The notes under the pieces were generated by a model. It ran no database searches and was not told the DNA's origin. It saw nothing but the letters and a program-made list of their open reading frames with translations. A stretch of 64,000 bases of DNA from Pilatotrama ljubarskyi. Taxonomy: Eukaryota; Basidiomycota; Agaricomycetes; Polyporales; Polyporaceae. Each line of letters opens with the position of its first letter. Within the stretch, counting starts at the first letter, position 1. Shown one piece after another: positions 1-14,838 of this stretch. The DNA is taken from positions 26,897-90,896 of the forward strand of contig MU277730.1 of the NCBI GenBank assembly GCA_022385805.1, written 5' to 3'. The position numbers and the translations under genes are program-made.

Positions 1-1709
1 AGAGCATTCCGGTGAGTGCTTCTACGGTACCCACGAGCCTAGGACAGCAGCTGATGCATGAGGCAGCATGGTGCGAAACGAGCATGTCTCGAGGCTACTA
101 TCGAAGGGCATCCTGGACGGGAACCTTCTAGCAACGTTCGAAGACCTACCCATCGCGCGCCAGAACGAAGTGACTAGCCAGATTGGCACGGACCGTGCTA
201 CGGTGCTTAAAGACTGGGCTTCCTTAGTCGGGGCTTGGTGATCTGCTGGATATGCACACGTTTTCTGTATCATCACCGTATTATCTCCTCACCTCATGCG
301 CTGCTGCGGTTCGGCAACCGAATTCTTCGGGGTTGGTGCAGGCCCTGCTTCAAGTACGTCTCCGTAAGGCTGTGTCCGTCGTTCTGACAGGCTCTGGCAA
401 TAGGCCGACAGTATGAGCAATCGAGCTCCACCTTCCCCGCTTTGGTGACAAATACCGGTGGCGATTTTGTGCCTGCGTGTGGCGTTCAACCATCCATATG
501 TGACTCTGTGCTGGGTGTTGCCGACCGTTAACACCTCTGGCTGCCCCGCAACGCGCACTCTATATCAGACTTCGTGGTCCACTCATCCCTGTGTTCCGCC
601 AGTGTTCGACTCGCGCTGCGTCTTGTCCGTTCACCTCCAGGTTACCATGAAACGGAGGCTTGAGAAGATCCGGAAACGGGGCCAGCCTCCTGGCCTGGGC
701 TTCGGCGGGGTTGTAACCTGAGGCTTCCGTCTAACGCTTCCGAGCGAGCGGCGATGCCTTTGTTCCCAATTTGCTGCGCTGCTGCAGCGATAGGGCATAA
801 CACAGGATACTTGACCATGATTGTTCCTGATAGGCAGGAGACTGGGCTATTCACTCGATATTCCTCCCGCACGTTCCTGATGCACGTCTCTGTGCATCAT
901 GAACGTCAGCGCTCAGGTATCGCCAGTGTGTACAGACAGCCCGAATATGGCAAGAGTTGCCTTTCCTGCTCCTGATGTGAACGGAGCTGCCATTGTATCA
1001 ATCCAACAGGCAAGAACGGCACCATTACCATGTTCACGGTATCTGCGGGACCCAATTACACCTATACCCAGTAGGGAAGTTACCAAAGCCTCTCATCTAT
1101 ATCAAGAGAGATCGTCCCTGTGGAGGTGACGTACTCGTGGTCACCGATGAGCTGAGCGTTGGCAGCGGAGGTTATATCTTGTCCGGTTCCACCATAGCTA
1201 CTTATGATAGTATGGCACGCATACCGCTCAGGCCATTAATTGGGGGAGCTTCAAGTTGAAATGAGTACAGTAAATCGTGCTGCAGAGCTTCATCGCATGA
1301 AGAAACCCACCTTTTCGTGGATGACATCGGTACCTGGCAAGCCCAGCGAGGACGGAGAACGGCGTGCTATATACTGACGGTGGCCGTCGCTGGTGCACTC
1401 CACTACAGCTACTTAGCCGGGAGCATGCCGGCCGCAGACTGCCAAACTCATCAGAGTGGCGGTGCAACAGCAGTCTCAAAATGTGTTCAAACTCCGCAGA
1501 TCCAGAAGCGAACGCTGGCGATGGCGAAGCTCTCAGCTCACGAGTGACCAGATGAATCGGCGCACTTGGCGTACGGGTTCGTTTGTCGCCAACATCGCCC
1601 ATCCCCAGCTTACTCGACACGCTCTCGCAGTAGAGTCCTCACGAACCCCTCCCTTCAGGGTTGTCCTCCCGCAGACCCTCTACTGGCAGACGACCTTGAG
1701 CGACTCGCC
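1..1709. other. gene-poor accessory DNA with one repeat unit
   Basis: I see no complete gene here. The one recognisable piece is at 66-240, listed separately. The other open frames are short, start at alternative codons and do not join across plausible splice sites. A kinase-like gene begins at 1710. The unit at 66-240 resembles the one at 6729, which lies downstream of the second kinase copy, so another copy of the array may lie left of the window edge. That last point is inference. Confidence 0.5.
66..240 (+). pseudogene. repeat unit U1, diverged partner of the ORF at 6729
   Basis: This is an open frame of about 57 codons, from an ATG at 69 to a TGA near 240. Its start shares NEHVSR, LS, LL and a closing DWA..VG pattern, at similar spacing, with the ORF starting at 6729. 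The nucleotide sequences around both starts also align (shared runs such as ACGAGCATGTCTCGAGGC). I do not recognise the family. The frame is much shorter than the 196-codon partner, so it is probably a remnant, or one exon of something larger. Confidence 0.4.
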
Positions 1710-3157
1710 ATGGTTACTCAGCTCGTGACTGGGAGAGCTCCCTTATGGATTGCTGGCGCTACCGCTGCTGCAGGCATCGTAGTGTTCGTATACTCCTCTC
1801 GACTGAAGCTCCAGACCCAGATTCGCTCGGAGGAACACCTCTTCAATACGACCAGAATACGGAGGCTTGTATGTGATTCGATCGTGCTCTGACGCCCTAC
1901 TCATCTGACATACTGCTAGTTGCCGCGCACCCTTAGCGAGTGGTCGCTCGCGGTGGATGAGGCATACGATCCGATCTGGCATGTTCTGCAAGATTACTTG
2001 AAAGCGCGCGGATATATCATATGGTACCAACAGGGCGACTACGGCTACTTGAGGCCCCCGAAGGATACCGAGACGACCTTCAATGGTTTTGCGTCCGCCC
2101 CCGTGCATCGCGGCTTGGGTGCTGGAAGCCGCTTAGCGAAGTTATCCAGCTTCTTCAGCCCGGTGAGCTGAGAGTTGATCTTACTCCGCACGCTATCCGG
2201 AAGGCTAACGATTAGACTAGAATTCCCTGAATCGAGCAGCCCGTTCACTGGACGGCCGTGACGTCGTGATACGCGTCATTTGTGTTGGTTCTGAAGGGCG
2301 AAGCCAGCTCGAGGTGCTCAAGTATATCTCCAGGGGGCCGCTAAATCAAGCGACGCCTAACCATGCTATTCCTTTGTTCGAACTCTTCGACCTCGAAGAC
2401 GTCACCTTCGGCGTCTTCCCCAGAGTCGGGTTCAATATGTTCGATGCCTACAATTCGTGGCCCGAGAACTCGGTCGGCGATATCGTGGACATGATTATGC
2501 AGGGCTTGGAGGTACGCCACGGTGGTTTGCCGATACCGATTCATAATTCACAAGTTTGTGCATAGGCCTTGGGATTTCTGCATTCGATTGGCGTCGCTCA
2601 CAGGGTGCGTCTGAAAGCTTTGCGTTCCTGCTGAGTCTGAGCTGCGTCCAGGATGCCTTCAAAGACAACTTCCTCGTGCAGTGGTTTCCCGAGTCAATGG
2701 CCTCCGACCAGCTCACTGTATCGCGCCCACGCGTTTTCTTGAACGACTTCGAGACCGCAGTGCGCTTCCCTGACGATGTGCCTCCTCATGCTCGCACGTG
2801 CGTTGGGCTTCCGTTATGTCCCACTTTTCCTTCCCCGGAACGGTACTTCCGCAATCTTGCTGCGGAGCTCACCACGGAGCAGCCGTACGATCCCTTCAAG
2901 CTGGACGTCTGGCAGTTTGGAGACAGCTTCTATGACTTCCGGGTACGTTGCAGCCACATTCTTTCTCGGTGTTCGGACACCTCTGACTAGAATTGCAGAC
3001 AACAATCCCAGATATAGACGCTGTGCTGAGTGCGATGAGGGATGATGATCCAGATATGCGTATCAGTGCGCTTGATGCATTGAAACGTATCTCGAGCGTT
3101 GTTAACTCCATGCCTCCGGAAAGCCTCCGGATTGCTCCCACCATTGTGCCCGAGTGA
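1710..3157 (+). CDS. membrane-anchored protein-kinase-like protein
   Basis: Six exons (1710-1868, 1920-2162, 2221-2511, 2566-2604, 2652-2942, 2999-3157) join in phase 0 throughout and give 393 residues ending at TGA. Residues 11-29 form one hydrophobic segment, so the N-terminus is probably a membrane anchor. The rest has a divergent protein-kinase layout. There is VVIR where VAIK is usual, then the catalytic loop HRDAFKDN (about 243-250), and DFE at 276-278 in place of DFG. A conserved PYDPFKLDVWQFG block follows. The HRD motif is split by an intron (HR in exon 4, D in exon 5). Proteins of this look are common and multi-copy in Polyporales. Loss of the DFG glycine and the lysine-to-arginine change in the N-lobe leave catalytic activity uncertain. 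Function and substrate are unknown. A damaged paralogue lies about 2 kb downstream. Confidence 0.75.
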
Positions 3158-3995
3158 TACTGACCTTACAACTGGTCCATTCCGCTGACCATGACCCGTC
3201 CTGTATACCATTTGACTGTGACTCGGCTGAAGGACTGGGTGTATCTATCAGATATGTTTGATTCACTGACGTCCGGTAAATGCTTCGCATATGACACTTG
3301 AGACTAGTGTTGCAGCGGCTGCTCGTGTGAAGGCGATGAGGTGCGTCTCAACTAAGGCCAGGCTTGTGCTAACCAGCGCATGCCACGAACCCATCGACGG
3401 GGCCGTTGTCCAACGCTATCGGACCCGCCAGGGCTCATTTCGTCGGACTCCGAGATGCGCCTCAGCACACAGCGCCGCATCAGAAGCACGGGATATCGGG
3501 GATGTTCCGAAAAGAGGTATGTCAGTGACAATCCTGCTCTTGATGAGTCATGACCCCGATACAGTATGTGGATGCATCTGGCAATCTTCTAGGCTTGTAG
3601 GGTCCTTGTCTTTCAAACCCAGAAGTTTTACCCCTCTTGAGAAAATCTGAGATACTCGTGCAAAGGCCGGCCTCATGGTGAATTGAAACCACCCTTGACG
3701 AGTCATAGTAGACCTGGCATGTGCCGCATGCGGACTCGTCCTTCTAGGCTTGTTGGTTTGGTGCTTCTCAGAGAGCGAGCTGCATCGTGTCGGAGAACAG
3801 TGCTGGCTCAGGTCTGTTGCCGCAACCCCTTCGCCCTGTCACCTACCGATGGAGAAAGACACAAGGCTGAGTGGGTCATGGAAACAGAGCGCCGGAGGGA
3901 CATATAAAAGCTGCCAACTCGCCGTCTTCCGAGTAGCCAGGTCTTGCACCATCCGTACTCAACAGTCGCTTCATCACAAACTGTGCGCACACATC
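3158..3995. other. intergenic, with a TATA box near the right end
   Basis: No coding exon is supported. A clear TATAAAAG sits at 3903-3910, about 90 bp before the ATG at 3996, and is the only promoter-like element I can name. Confidence 0.4.
3903..3910 (+). promoter_or_regulatory. TATA box of the candidate small gene at 3996
   Basis: The sequence TATAAAAG matches the consensus well. It lies 86 bp upstream of the ATG at 3996, leaving room for a short leader. It is the strongest TATA element in the left 7 kb. Confidence 0.4.
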
Positions 3996-4327
3996 ATGGT
4001 ACGCCTTTGACTCCTCTTCGTTCGGTCAGTTCTGACACAAACGTCCACCATGTTAACGTGCAGTCATCTCGCCGCCGTTACACTGGTCCTGTCGCCTTGA
4101 GGGTGCGCACGTGATTCGGCTGGACCCCCCGTCCCCGACTCTGTACCGCATGCCTTCACTGATTTCTCTATACATTTTAGGGCAAAAGGCTCAAGTTCAT
4201 GGCACTCGATGGGCTGATTTACGTGGGGCTCTTCGACAATCAGGTCCAGAGCAGCCGTGGGGTGCGTAATCCGCACTTTATCTTACGAGCAGAGTTTCCC
4301 GATGATACTCATCTGGCCGTCGTCTAG
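3996..4327 (+). CDS. candidate small spliced gene with an ATG-only first coding exon
   Basis: A TATA box is followed by an ATG at 3996-3998 that abuts a GTACGC donor. Splicing to 4064-4102 and then to 4181-4327 gives 62 codons and a TAG, with both junctions in phase 0. The product starts MSSRRRYTGPVALR and continues with KRLKFMALDGLIYVGLF. I do not recognise it. First coding exons of only ATG are known in basidiomycetes, which makes the model possible. The short length and the decayed surroundings make it equally possible that this is the 5' end of a broken gene or a chance frame. Confidence 0.22.
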
Positions 4328-5264
4328 CTCTTGTGGCGTGTCACATTCGCGAATCCGAATGCCCCGGCTGCCCTTGTATTCCCTCGCCGTTGCGTTGAGA
4401 CAACGTACGTTCGCCCGCCCAACCTGTCCGGATCACAATAGGGCACTGACCAGTGGGTGGGCATTTGATCACAGTGACCCGCTCTCCGACATCGGGCCCC
4501 TTGTCGACGACCGAGTCCGGGGCTGAACACCCCCTCCTCCGCCGTGACAGTCCTACCTAAGGCGGCCGCCGGCCTCGTGAGCCGCAGGGGTAGTATGAGT
4601 CTCGTTGTAATGTCCCCTGTCCCATATTGTGTACTATTACTACATGTGTTATATGAGCTTCGAGAAGAGTTGGATGTTGCAAATCTCTGGGATTGACTCA
4701 CCAGTGCCATGGAAAGTGAGTTGGAGAAATGTGCCTCGAGTCCATGATTAATCTTGTTGGGCTTTCCTATCGCAGAGGACTGATGAGAAGTTAGCGGACG
4801 CGGTACCGCTAGATTAGCACGTCTGTCCTACATCCGATCCGCGCCTCCTCTCCGCTAGGCAGACGGGTACAGTACATATACTACTGCAAGTACGGTACGG
4901 CGCCGCCTGGCAGCAGGCCGCACACACAGGCCACTACAACTAAGACCAGAAGCGGAAGGTGCGGAGATGGTGGCGATGTAGCGCCCGTCAGCGAGCCGGA
5001 GAGTCGGCGGCGGAGCCGGCACCCACCGTCCAGGACTCCCTTGAGGACTCCAGTTGAGCAGTGAGCGCCTGAGCGCCTGTCTAGATTCCCCTAGACATGC
5101 GATAGTTGTCCTGCTGCTCACATACCGTGCAATATGCTGGTGATAGCCTTGTTATAGGCGGGAAGTTAAACTCGTGCACGGGCCTATGACATGTGTATGA
5201 CAAGGGGCGGTACTCGTCCACTATTGCCTACGGTGTCTTCCCACCTCGGAGTCGCCTCGCGGTC
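4328..5264. other. intergenic, no supported gene
   Basis: The open frames here are short and of low complexity or atypical composition. I see no motif, repeat or splice-consistent frame. Confidence 0.4.
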
Positions 5265-6345
5265 TTAGGAGCCTTCAGACGACTTGGAGGAGACCTATAA
5301 CAGTTCTGCCTTTGCGCCTTTGCATAGAGGCTTGGGCAAGAGAGCCGTCTCTGTGAACTGTTGAGGTCCGACTGTCCTGTGAGTGTACATCACACATGTG
5401 CCAAACCCAGCTCACATCGCAGTCAGAATCCCTCGAGTCGACCAGCACGTGCTGCCGATGGCCGCGACGGAGTGATACAAGAGATCCGCATCGCGCTTTA
5501 GGGAAGGATCACTTGAACGTCCTTGACTACGATTCAAGGGGCCGTGCAGTCAATGACGCGGTCCATCTTTTCGCACTCTTTGAGCGGAAAGATGTCACTG
5601 GGGATCTAGTCAAGAGTGAGATGCACCATGCTCGACGGCTTCGGGCCCCAGTACTCCGTTGGTGACATTGTCGATATGATAGTGCAGGGCCTACACGTGA
5701 GGAGCACTTGGTTTCTGCGCTGACTCTCGCTCACGGTATGACACCAGGCACTTGAATACTTGCGTAGCATAGGTGTCGCTGACAGGGTATGTCACCTAGT
5801 CCAGCCATAGATCCGCAACCTGACGCTACACTAGGACACATTCAAATATGACTTCCACATTCGGTGGTTCCTCAAGTCCATGGCCGCGCATCGACCTCAT
5901 CCCTATGTGTTCTTGAACGAATTTGAGACTGCGATATACTTTCGTGCGGACGTCGCTCCGGACGCTCGTACGTGCGTCGGCCTCCTCATGTCTCCCTCTC
6001 GTTCCAGAGCTGTGCTCAGGACAACCGTATGACCCCTTTGAACTTGATGTCTGGCAACTGTTTGTGAGCCTGCGCACTTTTAAAGGTTTGTGCCGTTTTC
6101 CAGATCAGCTTGGGTCGGGTGCGGAAAATTCATCATTCTAGCAGACAACTCTCCTAGAGGTCGACGAGGTGTTAATGGCTATGGCAGACAAGAATCTGCA
6201 CGATCGCATCAGTGCACTTGACGTCCTGAAGCAAACCTCAGCTGTCACGCAGTTTTTGCCTCCGGACAGCCTCACAATACCTTCGTCGTCTTGTCTGACG
6301 ATCGGATGGACTGCTCCGTTTAGCCGACTTGTCACTCCAGGCTCA
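5265..6345 (+). pseudogene. broken second copy of the kinase-like gene
   Basis: Stretches matching successive exons of the gene at 1710 occur in the same order and orientation, but in shifting frames with internal stops. A segment matching TTFNGFASAPVHRGLG is at 5300-5350. LFALFERKDV is at 5570-5600, and SVGDIVDMIVQGL falls in a different frame at 5660-5695. ALEYLRSIGVADR at 5750-5790 has D where the catalytic loop has H. FLNEFETAIYF is at 5910-5945, PYDPFELDVWQL at 6028-6065, and the C-terminal DRISALDVLKQ at 6200-6235. No N-terminal membrane exon is evident. It is best read as a decayed tandem duplicate. Confidence 0.7.
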
Positions 6346-7571
6346 CCCGTCTCAGTCTAGGGCCCAAATCTGGCAGCGGACCGCATCTTTCCGACGTGGT
6401 GAGATCCACTGCAAGGCTGAATACACCGGGGTTGGCTTCTGGTGTCCCGTGAACGGAAGATGGGAGGCCCTACCCTTCAGTAGGCACGAGTACCCCGAGT
6501 CCGTTTCACGTACATTCGGAAGTTGTGTGTATGGCTGGCTCCACGTAGACATATGCTTCGGCTCGGCGCATGTCTCTGTGTGCCTACTAACCCATTTCGA
6601 ACCAGGCCTCCCCGTCTTGAAATAGCAGCCGATCTGCTCAGGACGACAGGCGGACTTGCTGAAGTCAGAGGCGTTCGGGTAGGTGCGGTATCTGCAGGCA
6701 CGGGAGGGTTGCTGATGTATGAAACAGCATGGCATGGAACGAGCATGTCTCGAGGCCACTATCAACGGCCATCCCACACCTGAGGAGCCTCCTGGAAACA
6801 TGGAAGGACTGTCCGTTGTGCTCAGCACGAAGTGATGAGCCACACTGGCAAATGCTGAGGGCGACCGCTCTGGAAGACTGGGCAGTCTCAGTGGGGAGCG
6901 TGATGATCCTCTGCTTGTCAACATGCTTCGACATCGCTATGGCTGCCGATGTCGAGAATACTGAGTTGGCGCTACTTGGGAAGCCTGCGAGACAGGGGGC
7001 CGGCAATGGAGCCTTTCACGCATGTCTTGCTGCGCGCCTCAGGTGCGACTTCCTCCGGATCAGTGAGTTCATGAGCGGCTACGGCCTCATGTTCTCTGCG
7101 TGCTACTGTACTGCGACGATGCTACAGCTCGGCAATGCAGACAGAATGGCCCCGGACATGGCCGCGAACTTTGGTGAGCCTATCGGCAATGCGATGCTCA
7201 TCTGGACAGATCGTCTGTCCTTGGTTTGGATCTCTTCCCGTCTTCATCTTCCCGCGGTTATACACGGTGAGATAAGTTCGTCGTCGTACGTCACCCTTCA
7301 ACAGTGTTCTATTGGCTGAACGATGGTGCGTTGTATAGTGTGGTCGGAGGCTTACAGAGGATACTGTGTATCACCTTCACATCCCCGATCTTCTCGCGAC
7401 GCGCCTGGCGTGTGCGTGCCCGAGTTTCGCGATACTGACCCGCATGTTCTCCAAATGGAAAACTCGTGTATGGGAACATGCTTCATGTTCACAGCATATG
7501 TCCGGATTGCCTAGACTATGCTATAAGTTGGTCGTCTGCGCTACCCCGTCCCGCTTCGCTGGCACCTCACG
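6346..7571. other. spacer holding the U2 repeat unit
   Basis: Apart from the ORF at 6729-7319, I see no coding exon. The stretch separates the kinase pseudogene from the conserved gene at 7572. Confidence 0.4.
6729..7319 (+). CDS. hypothetical protein, repeat unit U2
   Basis: An uninterrupted 196-codon frame from ATG to TGA. The first 55 residues align with the unit at 66-240 (NEHVSR, LS, DWA and VG anchors). The rest is rich in Ala, Leu, Cys and Met without a recognisable domain. The lack of introns in an intron-rich genome, and the neighbouring pseudogene, suggest either a fragment or a non-functional frame. Function is unknown. Confidence 0.3.
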   Translation: MAWNEHVSRPLSTAIPHLRSLLETWKDCPLCSARSDEPHWQMLRATALEDWAVSVGSVMILCLSTCFDIAMAADVENTELALLGKPARQGAGNGAFHACLAARLRCDFLRISEFMSGYGLMFSACYCTATMLQLGNADRMAPDMAANFGEPIGNAMLIWTDRLSLVWISSRLHLPAVIHGEISSSSYVTLQQCSIG

Positions 7572-9469
7572 ATGCTCTCCTCCTTCGGTTTCGACTCTAA
7601 GGGTACTGGCCGCAATAACCGTACCGGGCCCTCAAGGGTGAGTGCACTTCGCTGTCTGTCGCGTACGACATGGCGAGTAACAACTCATGCAGTTTCTTCC
7701 CGACATGATGTCTCGCGGACTCTCCGTTCACGTCTTCAAGCACTCTGCCGGTTCTGCGCAACCGCCACAGCCGCTGGCGGCCCCCAAGTATGACCCACCC
7801 CAAGCTCGTCTTCCCACTAGCGGTGGTGGGCTTTGGAATCGGCAGATGAGCTACCAGGCCTCCCGTAGCGATGCGGAGAGGAAGCAGCCTCCTGTCCCGC
7901 TCTCCCAGGATCGTCGCCTTGTTCAAGTGCCCCAGCCAGCGACTCAGCCGTGGCCCGTGGATACGAAATACGGGAAGTCGCATTCGAAAGGCTTCCTCAT
8001 TCATCCTAGCCTCGACAGCGACATGTTCATCTACGAGCCGTCGATCCTGTCCGTCGATGATGTACTGTCGAGTTCGCCGTCGTCAGACACCAGCTCGGAC
8101 TCGGATCTGATGTTCGCCGAGACCGCGATGGCGAACCTGGAAATCTCGTCGACGCGCGCTAGAAGCAGCACGGAGACGTTGGAGTCGACGTTGTTTACGA
8201 ATTTGTCAGGTCGGCATGCCATCACTGGTAATAATGCGGTGCCGTCTCTCTCCCGCCCTCCGCTCGCTATCACTGCTCCTCCTCCTCGACCGGCCTCCAC
8301 TCGCCCCCCTGAGCCCAACGCAGCTCGCCCCGTCATCCCGTTGACGCGCGCCGATAGCCAGCGGGCTCGGACGACAAGCATCTCCCACGTCGTGCACCCC
8401 ATTCAGTTCACGGGACTCGACGCAACCTCCGACAGTGACAGCGACACCGTCGTCTCAGAAACCCAAGTCGACAACATGGTGGTCGACATGCTGGGAACCT
8501 CACACTGGTCGATGCATGCAGGCATGTCGCAGGCTGCGCGGAGCGCCACGCCCTTTAGGCGCGACTCCGACCCGCGCATCCCTTCCAGCGCGCAGAGGAG
8601 GGACGCCCCTGACGGCGCGAGGGATGTGCGCGACGCTGCAGCGCTGCAGGGGAGCATGGAGGATGCGTCTCACCCCCGCGCGCCTCCGGGGCTCTACGGC
8701 GCTGTTGCTACGCCACCTGATGCAAAGTACTCCGCGGCGGGCCAATCTCCCCCACGCGGCTCCGCAACGACCACCGCATCGTCATCTCCCACACATCCTT
8801 CCGGTGCAAACATCTCGCCGGGCACCTCTTCTGCTTCGCGCGCCCAGCAGATGCAGACACAGTCCTCCGGATCGCCGCCGCAGCCTTCGCGCACCTCGAG
8901 CGCCCGGCCGCCAGCGCCTCCCTCTGAGGCGCCCGTCAGGAACGAGGCATTGACCGGCGGGCCCTCGACGTCGCCACCAACTTCTACGCCCCCGCGCAAG
9001 AACTCGCAGTCTTCGTCGCCTCAAGGAAGCCCGCCGCACACAGGGGAAGCCCTGGTCGCCGTTACCTCCAAGCGGACCGTTCGATGGACCGAGGAACTCG
9101 TCTGTCCCTCTCCGGTGCCACCTGAGAACCGCCGCAAGGGGTGGTTCAACCGTCGAGGGTTAGTGCGTCGTCTCATACAGAAAGAACCGGTTTCTCTGAC
9201 ATCCATATCCACAGAGATCAACTCTGGACTAATGACGGCCAATTTCGGATGCCTGAACCAGGCCAGGAATACCCGCCCGACTTGGCGGTAAGTGTAGTAG
9301 TATCCTCTTATACGCATGGTCAACAGGAATTGACTGGATTCGACAGCATTATCCCGAACCCAACACGGGCTGGATGAACGAGGAAGGCGTCCGCATTGAC
9401 ATGCAGCACCGACTCGTCCCCAAACGACCACTCCGCTCCGCCCTCAAACAGCCCAAGAGCACCGTCTGA
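7572..9469 (+). CDS. Ser/Pro-rich conserved basidiomycete protein of unknown function
   Basis: Four exons (7572-7637, 7693-9158, 9215-9287, 9347-9469) give 575 residues. The start is the ATG at 7572, whose 22-codon exon splices in frame into the long exon; the long exon alone would force a poorer start. Residues 60-470 are low-complexity Ser/Pro/Thr and probably disordered. The last 90 residues are different. A basic-aromatic block (KRTVRWTEEL), then RRKGWFNRRGDQLWTNDG, then a PEPNTGWMNEEGVRID stretch end in RPLRSALK. That C-terminal piece looks like a folded, conserved module and spans three exons, so selection probably acts on it. The role is not known. The gene converges on the RecQ-type gene. 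Confidence 0.7.
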
Positions 9470-9746
9470 ACGCTTCTCCTTGCATTATCATTATTCTTCA
9501 GAGGGACCTAATGTCCCTTGCACTTCCTTCCACGACATCACGAGCTCACGAGATAACATCCGCCCGCGGCGGTTTATGATATTTGTACTTACACATTGGG
9601 GAGTGTCCGCAGGAGGTAATGCCGAGTGCCACCAGGCGCAGGCCGATCTATATAACTTATGCCATGTAGTACTACTAGGATACACCCTGATCCAAATGCT
9701 ATTCGCTACAGCTGTCCTTCGATACATCCGAATGACCCCGGGAATG

Positions 9747-13270
<3,524 letters not shown>

Positions 13271-13571
13271 GGAAGAGCACTGCTGTCAGTATTGCGGTTG
13301 TCTTGCCGTATCGTCGGAATGGATGAAGAGAGGACGGAGGCGAGAGAGACGGTCGAATGTCGTACGTAAATAAATCCAAGGACGCGTTCAAGCGTTCAGG
13401 TCGCGCTGCTCATCGCATCACGTGCCTCGTGAGACGCGAGCGCTTGCATTTTCCGCTCGCGTCGGAGTCGCTTGCCTGAGCATCTCTCCTTCTGCCACAA
13501 TCCAGCCTACCAAGGCTCGCCTTCGCCCATTCTATAACTAACGTCCTACACGAGTCCACCACTACTTGCCA
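13271..13571. promoter_or_regulatory. divergent promoter of RecQ helicase and GPN2
   Basis: About 300 bp separate two outward-facing starts. No convincing TATA box is visible. Both genes are housekeeping, so a shared bidirectional promoter is likely by inference. Confidence 0.4.
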
Positions 13572-14838
13572 ATGCCTTTTGGAGAGGTTGTCTGTGGCTC
13601 CCCAGGCAGTGGAAAGTCGACGTACTGCTACGGAAAACACCAGCTGTTCACTGCTCTCAACCGACCCATCTCAATTGTAAACCTCGACCCTGCCAATGAG
13701 AACATTCCATATCCCTGTGCGGTCGATATATCCTCTCTCATCAAGCTCGAGGATGTCATGAACGAATTTGGACTGGGCCCTAACGGCGGCATGCTCTACT
13801 GCATGGAGTACCTCGAGGCGAACTACGATTGGCTCGAGGAACGCCTCCAGGAACTCGACAAGGATGACTACATCCTCTTCGACCTCCCAGGCCAGGTCGA
13901 GCTCAGCACGAATCATCCCAGTGTAAAGAACATTATACGCAGGCTGACCAAGAGCGGTTTCCGGGTATGTACGCGCGCAGATCCCCCAGCCTGGCTGACC
14001 GTGGACTCCGGCAGGTCAGCTAGCGGCCGTGCACCTCTGCGACGCACACTACGTCACGGACGCGTCCAAGTACGTGTCCGTCCTCATGCTCTCCCTCCGC
14101 GCCATGCTCCACCTCGAGCTGCCGCATGTCAATGTGCTCTCAAAGGTCGACTTGATCACGCAGTACGGCGATCTAGGTGCGTGCCTGTCTTCTCGTCTTC
14201 GCGATCGCTAGTCGCGCAATGTCCGTGTGCAACGCAGTCCATGACTAACGCTATGCCTATAGACTTCAATCTCGACTTCTACACCGAGGTCCAGGATTTG
14301 TCATACCTTGAGAACCTTCTCAATCAGCAGTCTCCGCGGTATGCCGCGCTGAACATGCAAATATGTTCGCTAATAGAAGACTATGGGCTTGTCGGCTTCG
14401 AGACTCTCGCAGTGGAGGTATGGTCGATCTCTTTCCACCGATAGTGCTCACTGCTCACACGTAACCCTCTGCTAGGATAAGGAGTCTATGCTGCACCTTA
14501 CGCGTGTCATCGATAAGGCGACGGGCTGCGTCTTCGTACCACCACCCGCGGCGGGGCAGCCTCCTAACACGGTCGACGCCTCGCATATGCCCGCTACGCA
14601 GCGCCCGAATATGTACTCTCTCATGACCTCTGCGGCAGGGCCGATGAAAGGGCCCCGGTCGGATGTGAGAGATGTGCAGGAGCGCTGGATCGATGCGAGG
14701 GACGAGTATGATGCCTGGGAGAAGGCACAGTGGCGGAAGGAGGGACTGAAGGTTCAGGAAGAAGCCGCAAAGAAAAAGGCAAAAGTCAGGGAACGGACGC
14801 CTTCCGCCAAGCAGACCTCGTCGGAGCAGAAGCCGTAG
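13572..14838 (+). CDS. GPN2: GPN-loop GTPase 2
   Basis: Four exons (13572-13964, 14020-14176, 14263-14417, 14476-14838) give 355 residues. The P-loop GSPGSGKST is at residues 9-17. The diagnostic Gly-Pro-Asn loop is at 69-71 (LGPNGGMLY), the switch DLPGQVEL at about 104-111, and a guanine-recognition SKVDL follows. Family members dimerise through the GPN loop and help assemble and import RNA polymerase II and III. The ATG at 13572 puts the P-loop at the usual place; an upstream in-frame TTG is not needed. The C-terminus is a Lys/Glu-rich coiled coil. GPN1 and GPN3 differ in their C-terminal regions, so the paralogue assignment is likely rather than certain. Confidence 0.9.

Noticed and set aside
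13566..13571. Upstream start for GPN2
   Set aside because: The codon is TTG; the ATG at 13572 places the P-loop at the standard distance.
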